The position numbers and the translations under genes are program-made. DNA of 64,000 nucleotides from Cheilinus undulatus. Lineage: Eukaryota; Chordata; Actinopteri; Labriformes; Labridae. Numbering within the stretch: position 1 is the first letter of the stretch; the number at the start of each line of letters is the position of its first letter. Shown piece by piece: positions 23,819-34,670 of the stretch. Below the pieces are notes generated by a model. That model did not search any database, was not told the origin of the DNA, and saw only the letters and a program-made list of their open reading frames with translations. Location of the stretch: the NCBI RefSeq assembly GCF_018320785.1, contig NC_054885.1:8134921-8198920 (forward strand), written 5' to 3'.

Positions 23819-26800
23819 GTAAGATTAAAACATAAAAAAATGGCTGAAACTCAGGAACTTGAATTAATGTTCACCAAGGCAGAGAGAAACAGAGGCAGAT
23901 GAGAATCTGCCGATAAAAAGTTTTCACTTTCTTGGAAGTTTTTACTTTTATTGGTTTTATAAATGAATCATGGTCAATAAAATTTAGTTTTTGACCAAAA
24001 AATTACAGAAAAACCTCTTTAATGTCAAAATGAAAACAGATTTCTATATAGTAAAGGCAATTAAATAAAATGTGTCGTAAAATAAGTGGCAGCATAAATA
24101 TTTACCCCCTTTAAGTCAGTATTTAGTAGATACACCTCTGGCTGCAATCACAGCACTGAGTCTGTGTGGATAGTAGGGGTCAACTGATAATACGTTCAGC
24201 CAACTATGGGTGCCGATATTTGGCATTTTGCCAATAATCGTATGGGCATTTTATTCAACCAATCACTGATATGATCAATAAATTAAAAAGTCTGCTACTA
24301 TGGCTCCTCAGCAGGCCTGAGCACCTGCCATTTTTCTTCCACAAGAGAAAGCGTCCTTTTTCTGGGACTTTTTTTTTCTTTAACTAAAAGAATCTCTATA
24401 TCTCTCTACATATATATAATTTATACTGAATATTCCTGTTTGCGCACAGCTTTCCCGTCAAAGAAACATAGATTTAGAAAAACTCCAAATAGCAGGTCGG
24501 GAGATGATGAATTCAAATGCCCTCTGTGCCCCTCCACCCCTCCCCCTCCCTTCTCCCGCAGCTGCTGTGAACACACAGACAGCAGCAGGGTTGCCAGGTC
24601 CACAGTTTTCCCGCAGAATTTGGCTACATTTACACACTGTGGCAGGTAGATTTTTTTGTCCATGAGCTGAGCAGACCAATTTATGACGTCTTGTGTATGT
24701 GTATTTAATATCCAAAGCAGAATAAACTATTTTTTTACCCTCAAATACTAAATCAACCAGCAGAGAAGCAGGAAAACAAAGAACATGGCACACAACCAAA
24801 GACTGACTGTGCCACTCTGCACATAGACGTACAGAAGCACACACCTGGACTTAAACAAGCGATATGTGTGATGTGCCAGAGGTTTTACTGGCTTATGTTG
24901 AATTTCAGCATTGGGCTTGGTTTTGGGCAAGTTTTTATTAGCCATTGGACTAGATTTGTCACCCAGACCTGGCAACCCTGAGCAGCAGACTCCAGCTCTC
25001 CCATCACAGTTGTGCTGCTGTTTCTGGTCTTGTGTAGAGGTGAGTGGTGATGAACAGAGGACTCGACTTTACAAAAGAAAAGACCAAGTAGAGTTAACGT
25101 GTGTCTTGCTTACATACAAATACAAGCCACTAGCTGATGTAATAAGCCTGCTTTAGCTAAGGCTCTTCATCATGGGCATACAGGCTAATGTACTGTCTGT
25201 AAGGGAGACACTACAGGTGAATACAGTTAAGTGTATCCAAAAATGTCATCAAAACTGCTGTGTTGATATGCAAATCATGCACTTATTAATTAAAATGTGC
25301 TAATTTGCATACATTTGCCAAGGCATTGCAGGTGGGTAGGATAAAAAATTAACTAAAACACATCACCACAGAACTTCCCCACTTAAAAAAAAAGAGTATT
25401 TTACCTGAAATGTAGGAGGAGCTTGTTTGGTGAATTTAGGGGAAATCTACAGATGAAAACAGACTATTCATTCAGCTAGATATTTAATACCTTATACAGA
25501 CAGACAGACCTCCTTCAGATGTGAAAGGAAGCCTGAAACTAAGATCATGTCACCATCAGTTGGTATGTGTCTGTGTGGAGAGGAGATAAAAATGGTAATA
25601 ATAATAATGATGATGATAATAATAGTAATAATAGTAATGATGATAATAATAATGATAAAATAATGATGATGATGATGATGATGATTGTAATAATAATAAT
25701 AATAATTAACAATAATAATAATAATTAATAGGAGGAAATTTTGTATTCTGTTGCTTAGCTATGGAAGAGTTGTTCACGTCTTTGCCAAGTGTTAAAGGAG
25801 CAAAAATAGAAACATTGCCAATTCTTAAAGGGATACTTCAACAGTTTGGCAAATTCGCCCACTGCCATAATTCCTATAGTCTTAGTAATAGGTTTGTTTC
25901 CCTTAGTTGTCGGTGCAAGCTGTTTCTAGATATGGGTGGACTGATTTACCAGCTGCACAACTAACGCTATGTAAGCAGACAGAATTTTTTGCTTTCCCTC
26001 ATCAAACTCATCAAATACACAATCCAATGAGTCCAAAACACTCTCTTGGACAAGTTGTGACCTGTATATTCACCACGCTATGAAATGATGATGTATAATT
26101 ATGTAACATTACGACACATGAAGCAAATACTCTGAACTATTTCTCTAGTAAACCACTGGGTGGAGTGACATAGTGCAGCAGCCATGTCTGGAGTGTAGTT
26201 CCAGCTTTGCATTTAACTTTAAAACATCTCTTTCTTGTAATGTTCCATATTTATTTCATAGCGTGGTGAATGTGCAGGTCACAACATGTCCACGAGAGCG
26301 TTTTGGAGTCGTTGGATTGTGTATTTGATGAGTTTGATGAGGGAAATCTGAAAATACCGTCTGCTTCCATAGCGTTAGCTTTGCAGCTGGTATATTGGGC
26401 CCCTGAGATCTAAAAACCGCTTGCACCGACAACTAACGGAAACGAACCTATCACAAACACTACAGGAATTATGGCAATGGGCAAATTTCCCAAAAATCCC
26501 TTTAAGCTGCTTATGTGTTCCAAAAGGAGTCAAATATTCAGGCAACAATAAAAGGTAAAGAAAAAACAAAACTCAGAGAGAAATGGCAGCAGGGAGGAGA
26601 AAATTAAAAGGCTCCATCTAAAGCCAGGACGATTGATGTCACAACACTCATGTATGGTTTGTTTCCACAAAGCGTCTGGTTTGGTTCAGTGAAGTTTGTC
26701 TTGGTTTAGCACATTCAGTTCTGGTCTTACCCATGTTTCCTCAGCTGATGTCCATCCAGTCTCACTTGTTGTAACAGGAAATTGATCTCTTTTCAGAGAT

Positions 26801-28143
26801 CCAGATCGTTTGGCTCAGCTCAGTAGAGCTGAATATTTGGCTTTTTCAGTGGATTAAATCATGATAAAAGCATAGAGGCAAGGAAACTGACACTCAAACT
26901 GGAGCTAGCTACTGTAGCTTACATAAAGAGCAGTTTGGTAGAACAGCCTCGTTCATGAACAGCACATCTTTACTTCATCACTCACCCTTCTTCCCTTCCA
27001 CCCCTTTTTGAATTAATAATCTTGTTGATTGTCAAGTATTGGTAGATAGTTAAATGTTGGTGAATGTTATTGTGCTTGCATGTAATGTCAGGCCTTTCCA
27101 CCAGCTACTGGCTAGTATAATTGAGACTTCTTGATATCAAAATCTGGATGTGATTGGTAAATTTTTCTGTTAAAAATGAATAATGTATTAATTTCGTTCA
27201 CTATCAGGTTGCAGGTGGAGTTATTGGACTGGCATTTTCACTTCCTGACGCAGTCGACCATTGGAAAGACCTGGTCAAGGGCAATAAAGAGACTGAAGCA
27301 AGCAAGTCTCTGAGAGATACAGCTGACGACCTTGAAAAGATCAGCCGCACACTAAAGAAGCAGCTGGAGAACATCATGCAGGAGTACAGGTATGTTGTTG
27401 TTTTTTTGGTTATGTGTTTTTTTTTTTTTTTGTTTTTTGTTTTTTTTTTGATACCCTTTATTTTTTAATTTATAAAGACATAGGTGAAACACCAATGCAC
27501 AGGTGGAAACTGGCATTTTTGCTAAAACCTGGCACATAACATATTATCATTGTATGTGATTAATGTTTTTTCTTGTGCATTGTCCCTGATCAAATAAATA
27601 AATTCAAAAAATTCAAAAAACATAAACAAAGACAAAATGAACAGTCAGAGGGGCATGCTTGAGATGAAATAATAATCATACAGTCCTTTACGAGTCCATC
27701 AAAGTCAAAGATAGGGCCCCCATCTTCTGCAGAAAAGTGAGTCCATTTGAACCACTTCTTAACAAAATCTGCTCCTTCTGTATATTTCTGTTACTGTTTC
27801 CATCCATTCCTTGAGGTTTGGGGGCTCAGGTTTATACCATCTTCTTGTAATTGATTGTTTACAAACCACAAGCAATATCTTACACAAATACCGTCTTTTT
27901 TAGAAACATTTTCTGTAAACAAACCAAAACACAATAGTTTCACAGAATGTGATGTTGCATGACCTTTTCTAGAGTTGCAACAAAAATTGGTATTTGTCCA
28001 AATTGTATGGGAGTAGTTGGCGTCATGAAATAAATATGGAACATTACGAGACAGAGATGTTTTTAAGCTAAATGCAAAGCCGGAACTACACTCCAGACAT
28101 GGCTGCTGCACTGTGTCACTCCGCCCAGTGGTTCACTCAAGAA

Positions 28144-28174
<31 letters not shown>

Positions 28175-28279
28175 ATTAGTTAATTAGTTAGTTAGTTAGT
28201 TAGTTAGGTAGTTAGTTAGTTAGTTAGTTAGTTAATTAGTTAATTAGTTAGTTAGTTAATTAGTTAGTTAGTTAGTTAA

Positions 28280-28370
<91 letters not shown>

Positions 28371-28395
28371 ATTAGTTAGTTAGTTAGTTAGTTAA

Positions 28396-28438
<43 letters not shown>

Positions 28439-31400
28439 TAAAATGGTTTTTCCTAAAATCTAAAAAATTACACTAAACACTTTTTTGCAAAAATAAGTCT
28501 TGTAGTATAAAGTAGTGACATGATTGATGTGTGATGTAAGTTTCATGTCACTAAAATGTATAATATTGGAGTTATTAAAGATAATTACATTTTTTTGTAA
28601 ACAAAAAATCATAGAAATTACATTAAAAAACTTTGTTTTGATAAAAATCATGTTGTAGCTCGCAGTCCACTGTACAGTGATTGAAAAGAGGTGTAAGTTT
28701 TGTAAATGTGATGATCCTCTACTGAGTTATTAAAGCGGACAGTCCAAATCTGTGAATATCTGTATATCTTTACCTAAGTATATGGCATACATACTGTGGG
28801 GCCGGTATGATCTATTTCTTTTTAATTTTTGCTAAGCACAGGCCCATAAAGCAGGGGCAGTGGCCCATTGGCTGTTTACTTTATAATGACAGTTTACTGG
28901 CCAAATCACGCATCCTAAAGGTCTGTTTAACGCCCTCCCCTCCCCACCCTGCTCCAGCTTAGGAAGTGAAACTAAAGTGTCTGGAGGAAAACGAAACTAA
29001 TCCCAAAAACAGTTGGATTGGATACGGAATTAATTGTCAAATTAGAACAAAAAACTGCTGAGATGCACAAAACTTGTAAAGACTCTGCAGTCCATGCAGT
29101 AGAAAGTCTGGTGCTGCTGCAGCTACTTGTGGAGGAGGAGAGGCAGGTGTGTGACAGGTATATCATGAGCATGAGGAGCACGAAGCAGTGGCTGAGTGAG
29201 CTCTGTGAAGTATCAAAATATAGGCTAATAAACATAATTAGACTGTGATTCCACTCTATATAGAAGACTTAAACAGTTTGAGATTAATGGCTCTCCTGTG
29301 ATCTGAAGAATGGTAAAACCCCCTCACCATGAAATTTCTCAATTATAACTAAAAGTCCTGAATTTAGACTTAGTTACATACAGGTAGGCCTGTGCCAGGA
29401 TTTTTATTAATATTAAATGCCCTTAATTTTAATAGTAGAATAAAATGTTACCTGTGGTTAGTCTGCCATCATTCTTATATCAGAGTTACATCAGTATATT
29501 AGCCCATTTAGCATATTTCATTCCTGATTACTTATATTTAGTTCATGAGTTTAAAAAAAAGGCTGGTATGATTGCTGAACAGTTCAGTGCTGATCTATGA
29601 GATGTATGGGAGTGGAAATAAAAAGAACCATCAAATGTTTATTAAAGCAGAGGGGCTTTTCATGAAGTTTTTAGTATCAAATTTGTGTTAAGTGACATTA
29701 TTACAGTAAATTTACTTCATTACATTTCTGTAATCATTTGTAGTGAATTTTTAAAAATTAATTCAGGCAGAGATTTTTCAAATTAAGGGTGTACTTTTTT
29801 ACTTTGCAAAGTAGAAGTGCAGAAAAAAATCATGGTTCATTGTTAAGTTAAGCTGTGGTATTTACTTATCAAAGAAACAAATATCTTTTAAATTCATTTG
29901 TGTTGTGAGTAGACCTATCAAAAATGTAAATCCTTTTATTAAAAACAGAATTAAAATAAGTTAAAAATAGAAAGAAGAAATAGTGGAAAAGGTGGTGAAA
30001 TTGGATTTTAAAAGTAGCAGAAGTTGCCAAAAATTAGATAAAAAATGACCAAAATAACCAAAAAAATTGCAAATGGTTCAAGTGATAGAAAAGGCATATT
30101 AAGTGGTAGTAGGGAATCAAAAAGTGGTAGAAATGTCACAAAAGTTCCAAAAATAGATGGAAATTTGGTTGAAATGGGATGAAAAATTGATATTAACAGG
30201 CAAAAAAGGGGTTAGCTGAGGCATAAATTGGAAGAAATGGGTTCAAATTTCAAAAATGGGCTTTCACATTGTGAAATTTGATATAAAAAGTGGTAAAGAG
30301 AGGTTAATAGAGGCAATAATGGGACAACAGAGCCAACAATACGTGGAAAGTGTCACGATTTGGTAAAGAAGTGGCAAAAACATGCAGAAAAAAGTGGTGG
30401 AAAGGGTTAAAAATTGAGAAAAAAAATGGGTTTTGAGTGGCAAAAATCTGTTAACATTTGGCAAAACTGGTGTAAGGTGGCAACAGTGTCATTTAACAAA
30501 TGTTCACAGTTTTTTTAAGGCATCTGGAGACCCCATCTCATTGTCTCGCGACCCCCAATGGGGTCCAGACCCCAACTTTGAGAACCCCTGCTCCAAACTC
30601 TGTCATAGCTTGAAGTTTTGTTTGTTTTTTTTTCTTTTTGTAGCTGCATGTAGAAAGGGGGACTAAAGAATGTGTGTAACATTATGTTATATATTGACTT
30701 GCTGTGAGGGGCCGGTCTGAGTCAAAAATGCCAGGGCCGGATTTCCTCCCCAATCCAGCCCTGCTCATACCTGTAGTTTTCCAAACTGGCTCTTAAATTT
30801 TCAGTTTTCAGGGGTTTTCAGATACAATCAGGAGCTCTGATGCCACCCAGCCTACCTCACCATGGTGTAACTGAAAATCATGTACATGTGTGTTATTTGT
30901 GGTTCTCCATGTAGACTCAAGGTTCAGTAAACCACTGATGGATGGATGCATGCCTGGAAGGGGGAGGACATAATATTCTTATATTTATGATAATATTTTC
31001 AGAAAGGAGAATCTTTATCATTTGTCTTTATCAGGAGGTCAGACGACAAGACAAATCAGAAATTTGAATCAACAAACTGAACAACTGATTTAATCACTTT
31101 AAAAGCAAATGTAAAGAAAAAACAAGAATGTTTTCAAGGATAAAACTTATTAATTTTGCTCTCAGAGTGCACAAGATTGATGCATTTAACTTCAAAATGT
31201 ATAGTTTAGTTTCCTGGGGAGCATGCCCCCGGACCACTCAGAGTCTGCCCACCATGGTCTCCTAAAATGCTGTGTGAGACTCTGCACTATATAGTGCACT
31301 ATTTGGTAATAGGGTACTTGTGACAAAATCATTGTTCTTTATTTTTTTATTTTTTTTATTTTCAACAAATTTTGACCAAAATGTCCCCATTTTCTTTTTC

Positions 31401-32370
31401 AACCTACAGACAAATTTTGAAGGACTTTGAGACGCTGAAGCTCTGCATTGAAAACAGCAGCAGGACCTCTAAGGAAAGGAGGGAGTTCATCGAAATTGCC
31501 AAGAAATACTTTGGGACTGACTCTGCTGTCTATAAATGGGTTGAAGAAAATGAAACTGAATTTTTCAAACTAATTGACCTATTTAAATTTATGAAAGAAG
31601 AGATAGAAAAGCAACAACCCAACATAGACCATAAGATCATCGACGTCATCTTTGTGGCCCATGGCTCAATAGGAGACCCAGCAGTCAACCAGCCATCTAG
31701 AGCCAGAGATCTGCTCCCTCTGCCCTCAATCCAAGACGTGATCCTGTATTCTCCCTGGAACAGTGCTATTGATTCAAACATAGCATATGGCATCACTACA
31801 GGACACCTACAACCCGAGGACAGGGACTTCTGCTGTGGTTGTCAGTGTGGTAAAGATTGTGATGGTGATTGTGAATGTGGCTGTGGCTGTTGCTGTAGAG
31901 ATCATAAGAAACATCAGCCCACCAGATTGCCACCAGACTGGAACTCAATGAGGGATGCTGGAGACTCATTGATCCCGAACATCACTGTGAGCCCTCTGGA
32001 GAAACCAGAAGATCCCGCATGGAACGAAGTTTTGATTCTACAAGACAAGTACAGTAGACCAGGGAGAAACCGAGTGGTCGTTCCCTACAATATCCTTGAA
32101 CCTGAAGGGCAATCAATGGATGTCCCATTCTCTGTTGTCACTCTTGCCCTGGCTCTGGTGCTCAGAGTCTTTGGTTACAAAGCAACCGTCCACCTCGCTG
32201 CTTGTCTGGGTAGAGAACCAGGAACACTTTCTAGGCAGGCCAGGCCCCTTAACAGGCAATATGCATGGGCAATTGACGGCACAGCAATGACTTGCAATGA
32301 AGACATGGTTGATGAAAGTGAAGAACTTTCTCAGCTGTTAGAATTCTTGAGGAAAATCTTTGATAGATAG
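23096..32370 (+). CDS. Gene B: APOL-like protein with a novel C-terminal module (621 residues, three coding exons)
   Basis: The proposed CDS is 23096-23818, 27208-27389 and 31410-32370, and encodes 621 residues. Splice phases agree exactly: phase 0 after Lys241, and phase 2 within Arg302 (AG|A). All junctions are GT..AG. Residues 1-301 have the layout of apolipoprotein L proteins: charged helix, Gly-rich hydrophobic hairpin, charged helix, and a second hydrophobic/amphipathic part. APOLs are intracellular or secreted membrane-active proteins, some of them interferon-induced and pore-forming. Residues 302-621 are a separate module not found in ordinary APOLs. An ISRE-bearing promoter lies upstream at about 14.9 kb. 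The gene model is predicted from sequence alone, and extra small exons in the 4-kb intron 2 cannot be excluded. Confidence 0.72.
23903..24420. mobile_element. Tc1-type repeat remnant in intron 1, shared by both duplicates
   Basis: The text around 'ataaaaagttttcact...caataaaatttag' and 'cagtatttagtagatacacctctggctgcaatcac' is typical of degenerate fish Tc1 elements. It is present at the same place in gene C (56430-56650), so it predates the duplication. It is followed by a 'gtcaactgataatacgttc' type interspersed repeat. Confidence 0.45.
23976..23981 (+). terminator. Intronic AATAAA after the read-through stop of exon 1 (gene B)
   Basis: If the exon 1 donor is not used, the frame runs 27 more codons to a stop at 23900-23902 (…KAERNRGR), and AATAAA follows 74 bases later. 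The same arrangement occurs in gene C (stop 56419-56421, AATAAA 56502-56507). The surrounding sequence resembles a Tc1-type repeat, so the signal may be transposon-derived. Confidence 0.35.
25588..25735. repeat. (AAT/ATG)n microsatellite
   Basis: This is an imperfect trinucleotide tract of aat and atg units. Shorter tracts occur at the equivalent positions of the other two paralogous segments (14227-14265 and 57977-58020). Confidence 0.9.
25829..26501. mobile_element. TTAA-targeting fold-back element, inserted after the duplication
   Basis: TTAA at 25825-25828 and 26502-26505 flank ends AGGGATACTTC at the left and AAAAATCCCT at the right. The arms (about 25829-26085 and 26250-26501) are inverted copies along most of their length. 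Gene C has the empty site at about 58208-58218, with a single TTAA (attcTTAAgctgc). This dates the insertion after the duplication and proves the boundaries. Confidence 0.85.
27208..27389 (+). CDS. Gene B second coding exon: APOL-like C-terminal helices
   Basis: The acceptor is ctatcag (AG at 27206-27207) and the donor is TACAG|GTATG at 27390. The exon encodes residues 242-301, VAGGVIGLAFSLPDAVDHWK and then a charged amphipathic helix rich in Lys, Glu and Leu ending QEY. A hydrophobic AGGVIGLAFSL followed by helices of the 'SLRDTADDLEKI' type is the usual ending of APOL proteins. The match to gene C (59229-59410) is about 83% in protein, with identical splice phases. It ends in phase 2. Confidence 0.82.
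27409..28020 (-). pseudogene. L1/Tx1-like LINE 3' end in intron 2
   Basis: A T-rich tract at 27409-27452 is the poly-A tail of a minus-strand element. The frame upstream (27791-28111) contains a decayed ending of the SHTIWTN...KLLCFGLF...INLSPQTSRNGWKQ type. The better preserved copy at 59650-59970 reads SHIFWTNPKF...RWYKPEPLNLKEWIETV, typical of the L1 ORF2 C-terminus. It is shared with gene C, so it is older than the duplication. Confidence 0.7.
28141..28436. repeat. (TTAG)n microsatellite, about 300 bases
   Basis: This is a nearly pure tetranucleotide GTTA array with scattered AATT variants. It is not telomeric, because vertebrate telomeres are TTAGGG. It lies in intron 2 of gene B. Confidence 0.97.
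28962..28998 (+). promoter_or_regulatory. Exact ISRE in gene B intron 2
   Basis: GAAAACGAAACT (28987-28998) matches the full ISRE consensus GAAANNGAAACT. It is preceded at 28962-28977 by a related GGAAGTGAAACTAAAG. It could be an intronic enhancer or an alternative promoter for a transcript starting with exon 3. Chance occurrence is possible. Confidence 0.45.
28976..29248 (+). other. Unassigned open frame beside the intronic ISRE
   Basis: A 90-codon frame includes EMHKTCKDSAVHAVESLVLL and EEERQVCDRYIMSMRSTKQW. The first in-frame ATG is only at about 29063. Composition looks more coding-like than the surroundings, but there is no strong splice context and no domain that I recognise. It may be a relic exon, a transposon fragment or chance. 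Confidence 0.2.
29260..31400. other. Intron 2 remainder of gene B, no gene seen
   Basis: The region 29930-30480 is an A/G-rich degenerate repeat of 'aaaagtggtaaaa'-like words. The region 30520-30760 contains a 'gaccccaatggggtcc' type interspersed repeat. A T-rich polypyrimidine tract ahead of the exon 3 acceptor begins about 31330. Confidence 0.5.
31410..32370 (+). CDS. Gene B third coding exon: C-terminal module with HG/AC motifs and a Cys cluster
   Basis: The acceptor is ttttcaacctacag (AG at 31408-31409). AG from exon 2 plus A here makes Arg302, and the exon runs to TAG at 32368-32370. It encodes 320 residues. An amphipathic helical start (QILKDFETLKL) continues the APOL tail. Then come a strand IIDVIFVAHG (His386), DVILYSPWN (residues 411-419), an insert with 11 Cys in 22 residues (443-464), a basic GRNRVVVPYN strand, a hydrophobic helix VPFSVVTLALALVL, and a strand ATVHLAACLG (Cys567). 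Alternating strands and helices suggest an alpha/beta domain. The HG and AC motifs at strand ends recall the His/Cys dyad of caspase-like (CHAT, clan CD) peptidases, but their 181-residue spacing is too large for a typical member. No function is assigned. Confidence 0.75.
31831..31896 (+). other. Cys-rich insert in the gene B C-terminal module
   Basis: These codons give 11 Cys in 22 residues (residues 443-464), mostly in CxC and CC pairs with Gly and Asp between. The underlying DNA is a TG-rich near-repeat (tgtggttgt, tgtggctgt), so it probably grew by slippage. Clustered Cys of this kind can bind metal or be palmitoylated. Neither is shown. Confidence 0.8.
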
Positions 32371-32717
32371 AACATTGTAGTGTAAAAACTACAGTGGCCC
32401 TGAGGGCTCAACAAACCAGAGGCGCGAAGGCAAAGACAAACTAGGTCTGGGCAATATGGCCCATTAATACAACATTATTATTGAGACTTAGTTTGTCTAT
32501 ATTGCGCTACATGATATATTTATACCACTATGTTATAAAATCTCTAAATTTCTGTGTACTTCTTTAATTCAGCCCTTTGATGCATAAAATGACAGCATGA
32601 TTACAGTAGAGCATTCTATGGGATTTTTTAAAATTGTATGCCAAAAGGGTCAAATCAATATCAAGTTAAATTTAGAGCACTTTTGTTGTGAAACAAGACA
32701 TTTCACAAGCTTTAACA

Positions 32718-32723
32718 AATAAA
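32718..32723 (+). terminator. Candidate polyadenylation signal of gene B
   Basis: This AATAAA lies about 350 bases after the stop codon of exon 3, on the + strand. It is the first canonical signal downstream that I found. Confidence 0.5.
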
Positions 32724-32861
32724 GAAAGGGAATGGCAAGACAGGCCTTCAGCTAAAAAATACAAAAAAATCATATATTCTCAAAAGTCTTTTATTGTAAA
32801 TGAAAAGTTATGACATGTTCTCTCTGTTATATTTACTATTGTTGATTATCAAAACATTTCT

Positions 32862-34670
32862 AGGGGTGTGAATCTCTCCTTCTCAAGATGGTTTGATTCA
32901 AATCTTTATTCACAGGCTATGACTCGATCCACTAACATTCATAAAAATACAGAACGTTTCAGTTTGTTTTAATCTGATCATTGATTTGATTGATTTGATC
33001 TGGTACAAACTGATTATATAATCCAAGTAACTTTTTGCTTTAACAAAAATAAGGTAATAATAGTTTTTGAGTTTATATATAAAAGCTAAAGCTTAGCTAA
33101 ACTTTAGCTCTGCGCTAACAACAGGTGAGATTTGCATGCTGCTGTTTTTCTTAGTCACTTTTCCCCAAAGTGTGCAGAGAGGCAGACATTTCTAAAGTTG
33201 TCCTTCCTTCATATTAAGTCCACATGACTTAATTTCTGAGGTGGAGAACTGTTACTGAAAGACGTCTTAGCAATGATCGGTAAAACACATCTAGCTACCT
33301 GTGGCTACTGTAACTCTCGTTAAAGGTAAAAAGTCACCACAGGTCACGCAACATTACAGACACCTGGACAGAGCATGGTGAAACAAGCAATGATAACACA
33401 CAGCAGAGCCTCAGTGAATCCATCTTGAATGTTAAAACTAGTCCAAAGAGCGACTGCAGTTGCAGAGAAAAAAAATAGGATGTGGTGCGGCACCCTATCA
33501 TCCCTACTTCCCGCGTCGATGGGTCAATTTGATTGCAAACAAACCGTGCCCGGGCACCGGCCCTACTTGTAGACCTGGTTTTGGACACAAATCTAGTGGA
33601 CTCCGGCGTGGTTCGATTGAAATCAGTGTTGCCAGATACAGTGGATAGTTTCCAGCCTTAAACCTGTTCATAAACCACCAGAATGTACAAAAAACGCCCA
33701 ATAATAATAATTAAAGTTCAAATTGTTTACAGTTTACAGGCACTCCTTCAGGACGGGTGCAGCTCGCTGGCAGCTATGTCAGGATTTTTGTTGCTCTGAT
33801 AGGCCAGTTAAAGATGTGACAGACAGAACGTTCATCCAATCACCCTCCGAGTTTTTTTCAAAGGCTCTACCCTTTCCCAGACGCCATCTATGAGTGGTTT
33901 CCAGATCTGGCATGCCAGGCTAGGAACAATAGACTTTGGTCATCATGAAGCTTTCTTCCCAAATATGAACCAGATACCACGATGCTTTCAGGAAGTATTA
34001 AAACTCATGGAACAAATGGGTCACTTCAAAAAAGACTTTTCTGACCTCTCTCAGGCCAGAGAAGAACAAACATCTCTCAGTAACACTTTTATTTTCTTTT
34101 ATCAGCTCGTGTGAGTGCAATACACTACTCTGCATATATAAATATAACTATATGAGTGTGTCATTTTATACATGAATTCTGCTAACCTGTAGGATCCATT
34201 TAAGTTTAATAGGTTTAGTATGACCAGCTCTTTGAAGAGTCCTGTCTCTGAGCTCTGCAGGCCGCTCCTTTGACCTCATGGCTTGGTTTTTGTTTTTGTC
34301 AGATGTGAGGCCTTCTATAGAGGTGTGAGCCTCTAAATCATGTCTGATCAGTTTAATTTAACACAGGCAGACTCCAATCAATGAGTAGAAACATCTCAGC
34401 AAAGATCCAGAAAAATTGTCTTAATTCTTATGTGATATTTCTTTTTTTTTTGTTTGTTTGTTTTTTAAATTGATCTGAAAAATTCTGTTTTTACTTTGTC
34501 ATGATGGAGTACTGAGTTAGAATTAATGAGAATAATTGTGTGTGTGTGGCATCAGGCTGCAAGATAAAATTTATAAAGTGAAGGGGGTTTAAATGTACTG
34601 TATTGGGACTGGATGTGTTCTTGTACAGAATTTTGTTTCCAATTTATAATCAATAAAAGCCTTTAAGATC
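32862..34670. mobile_element. Cluster of DNA-transposon fragments
   Basis: The region 32862-33506 begins 'taggggtgtgaatctc' and ends near 'cctatcatcccta', which suggests hAT-like ends. The region 33800-33920 is an inverted fragment of the element also at 6275-6440 and 40830-41000. The region 34200-34660 resembles a degenerate Tc1-type repeat. A short open frame (33890-34114) overlaps these and has no recognisable domain. Confidence 0.4.

Larger units (their letters stand above)
22629..28025 (+). repeat. Segmental duplication, copy 1 (carries APOL-part exons of gene B)
   Basis: From 'tgtgtagggctcctcatcagtc' to 'gtagttggcgtca' this aligns collinearly with 55148-59944. It includes exon 1, intron 1, exon 2 and part of an L1 tail. 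Copy 1 is longer mainly because of a TTAA element (25829-26501) and about 100 bases near 27500-27600. The duplication does not include the third exon of gene B. Confidence 0.85.

Noticed and set aside
28141..28436. Telomere-like array
   Set aside because: The unit is TTAG, not the vertebrate TTAGGG. It is an ordinary microsatellite.
33890..34114. Possible exon (…CFQEVLKLMEQMGHFKKDF…)
   Set aside because: It is coding-like for about 40 residues, but the start lies in a transposon fragment and there is no good splice context or known domain.
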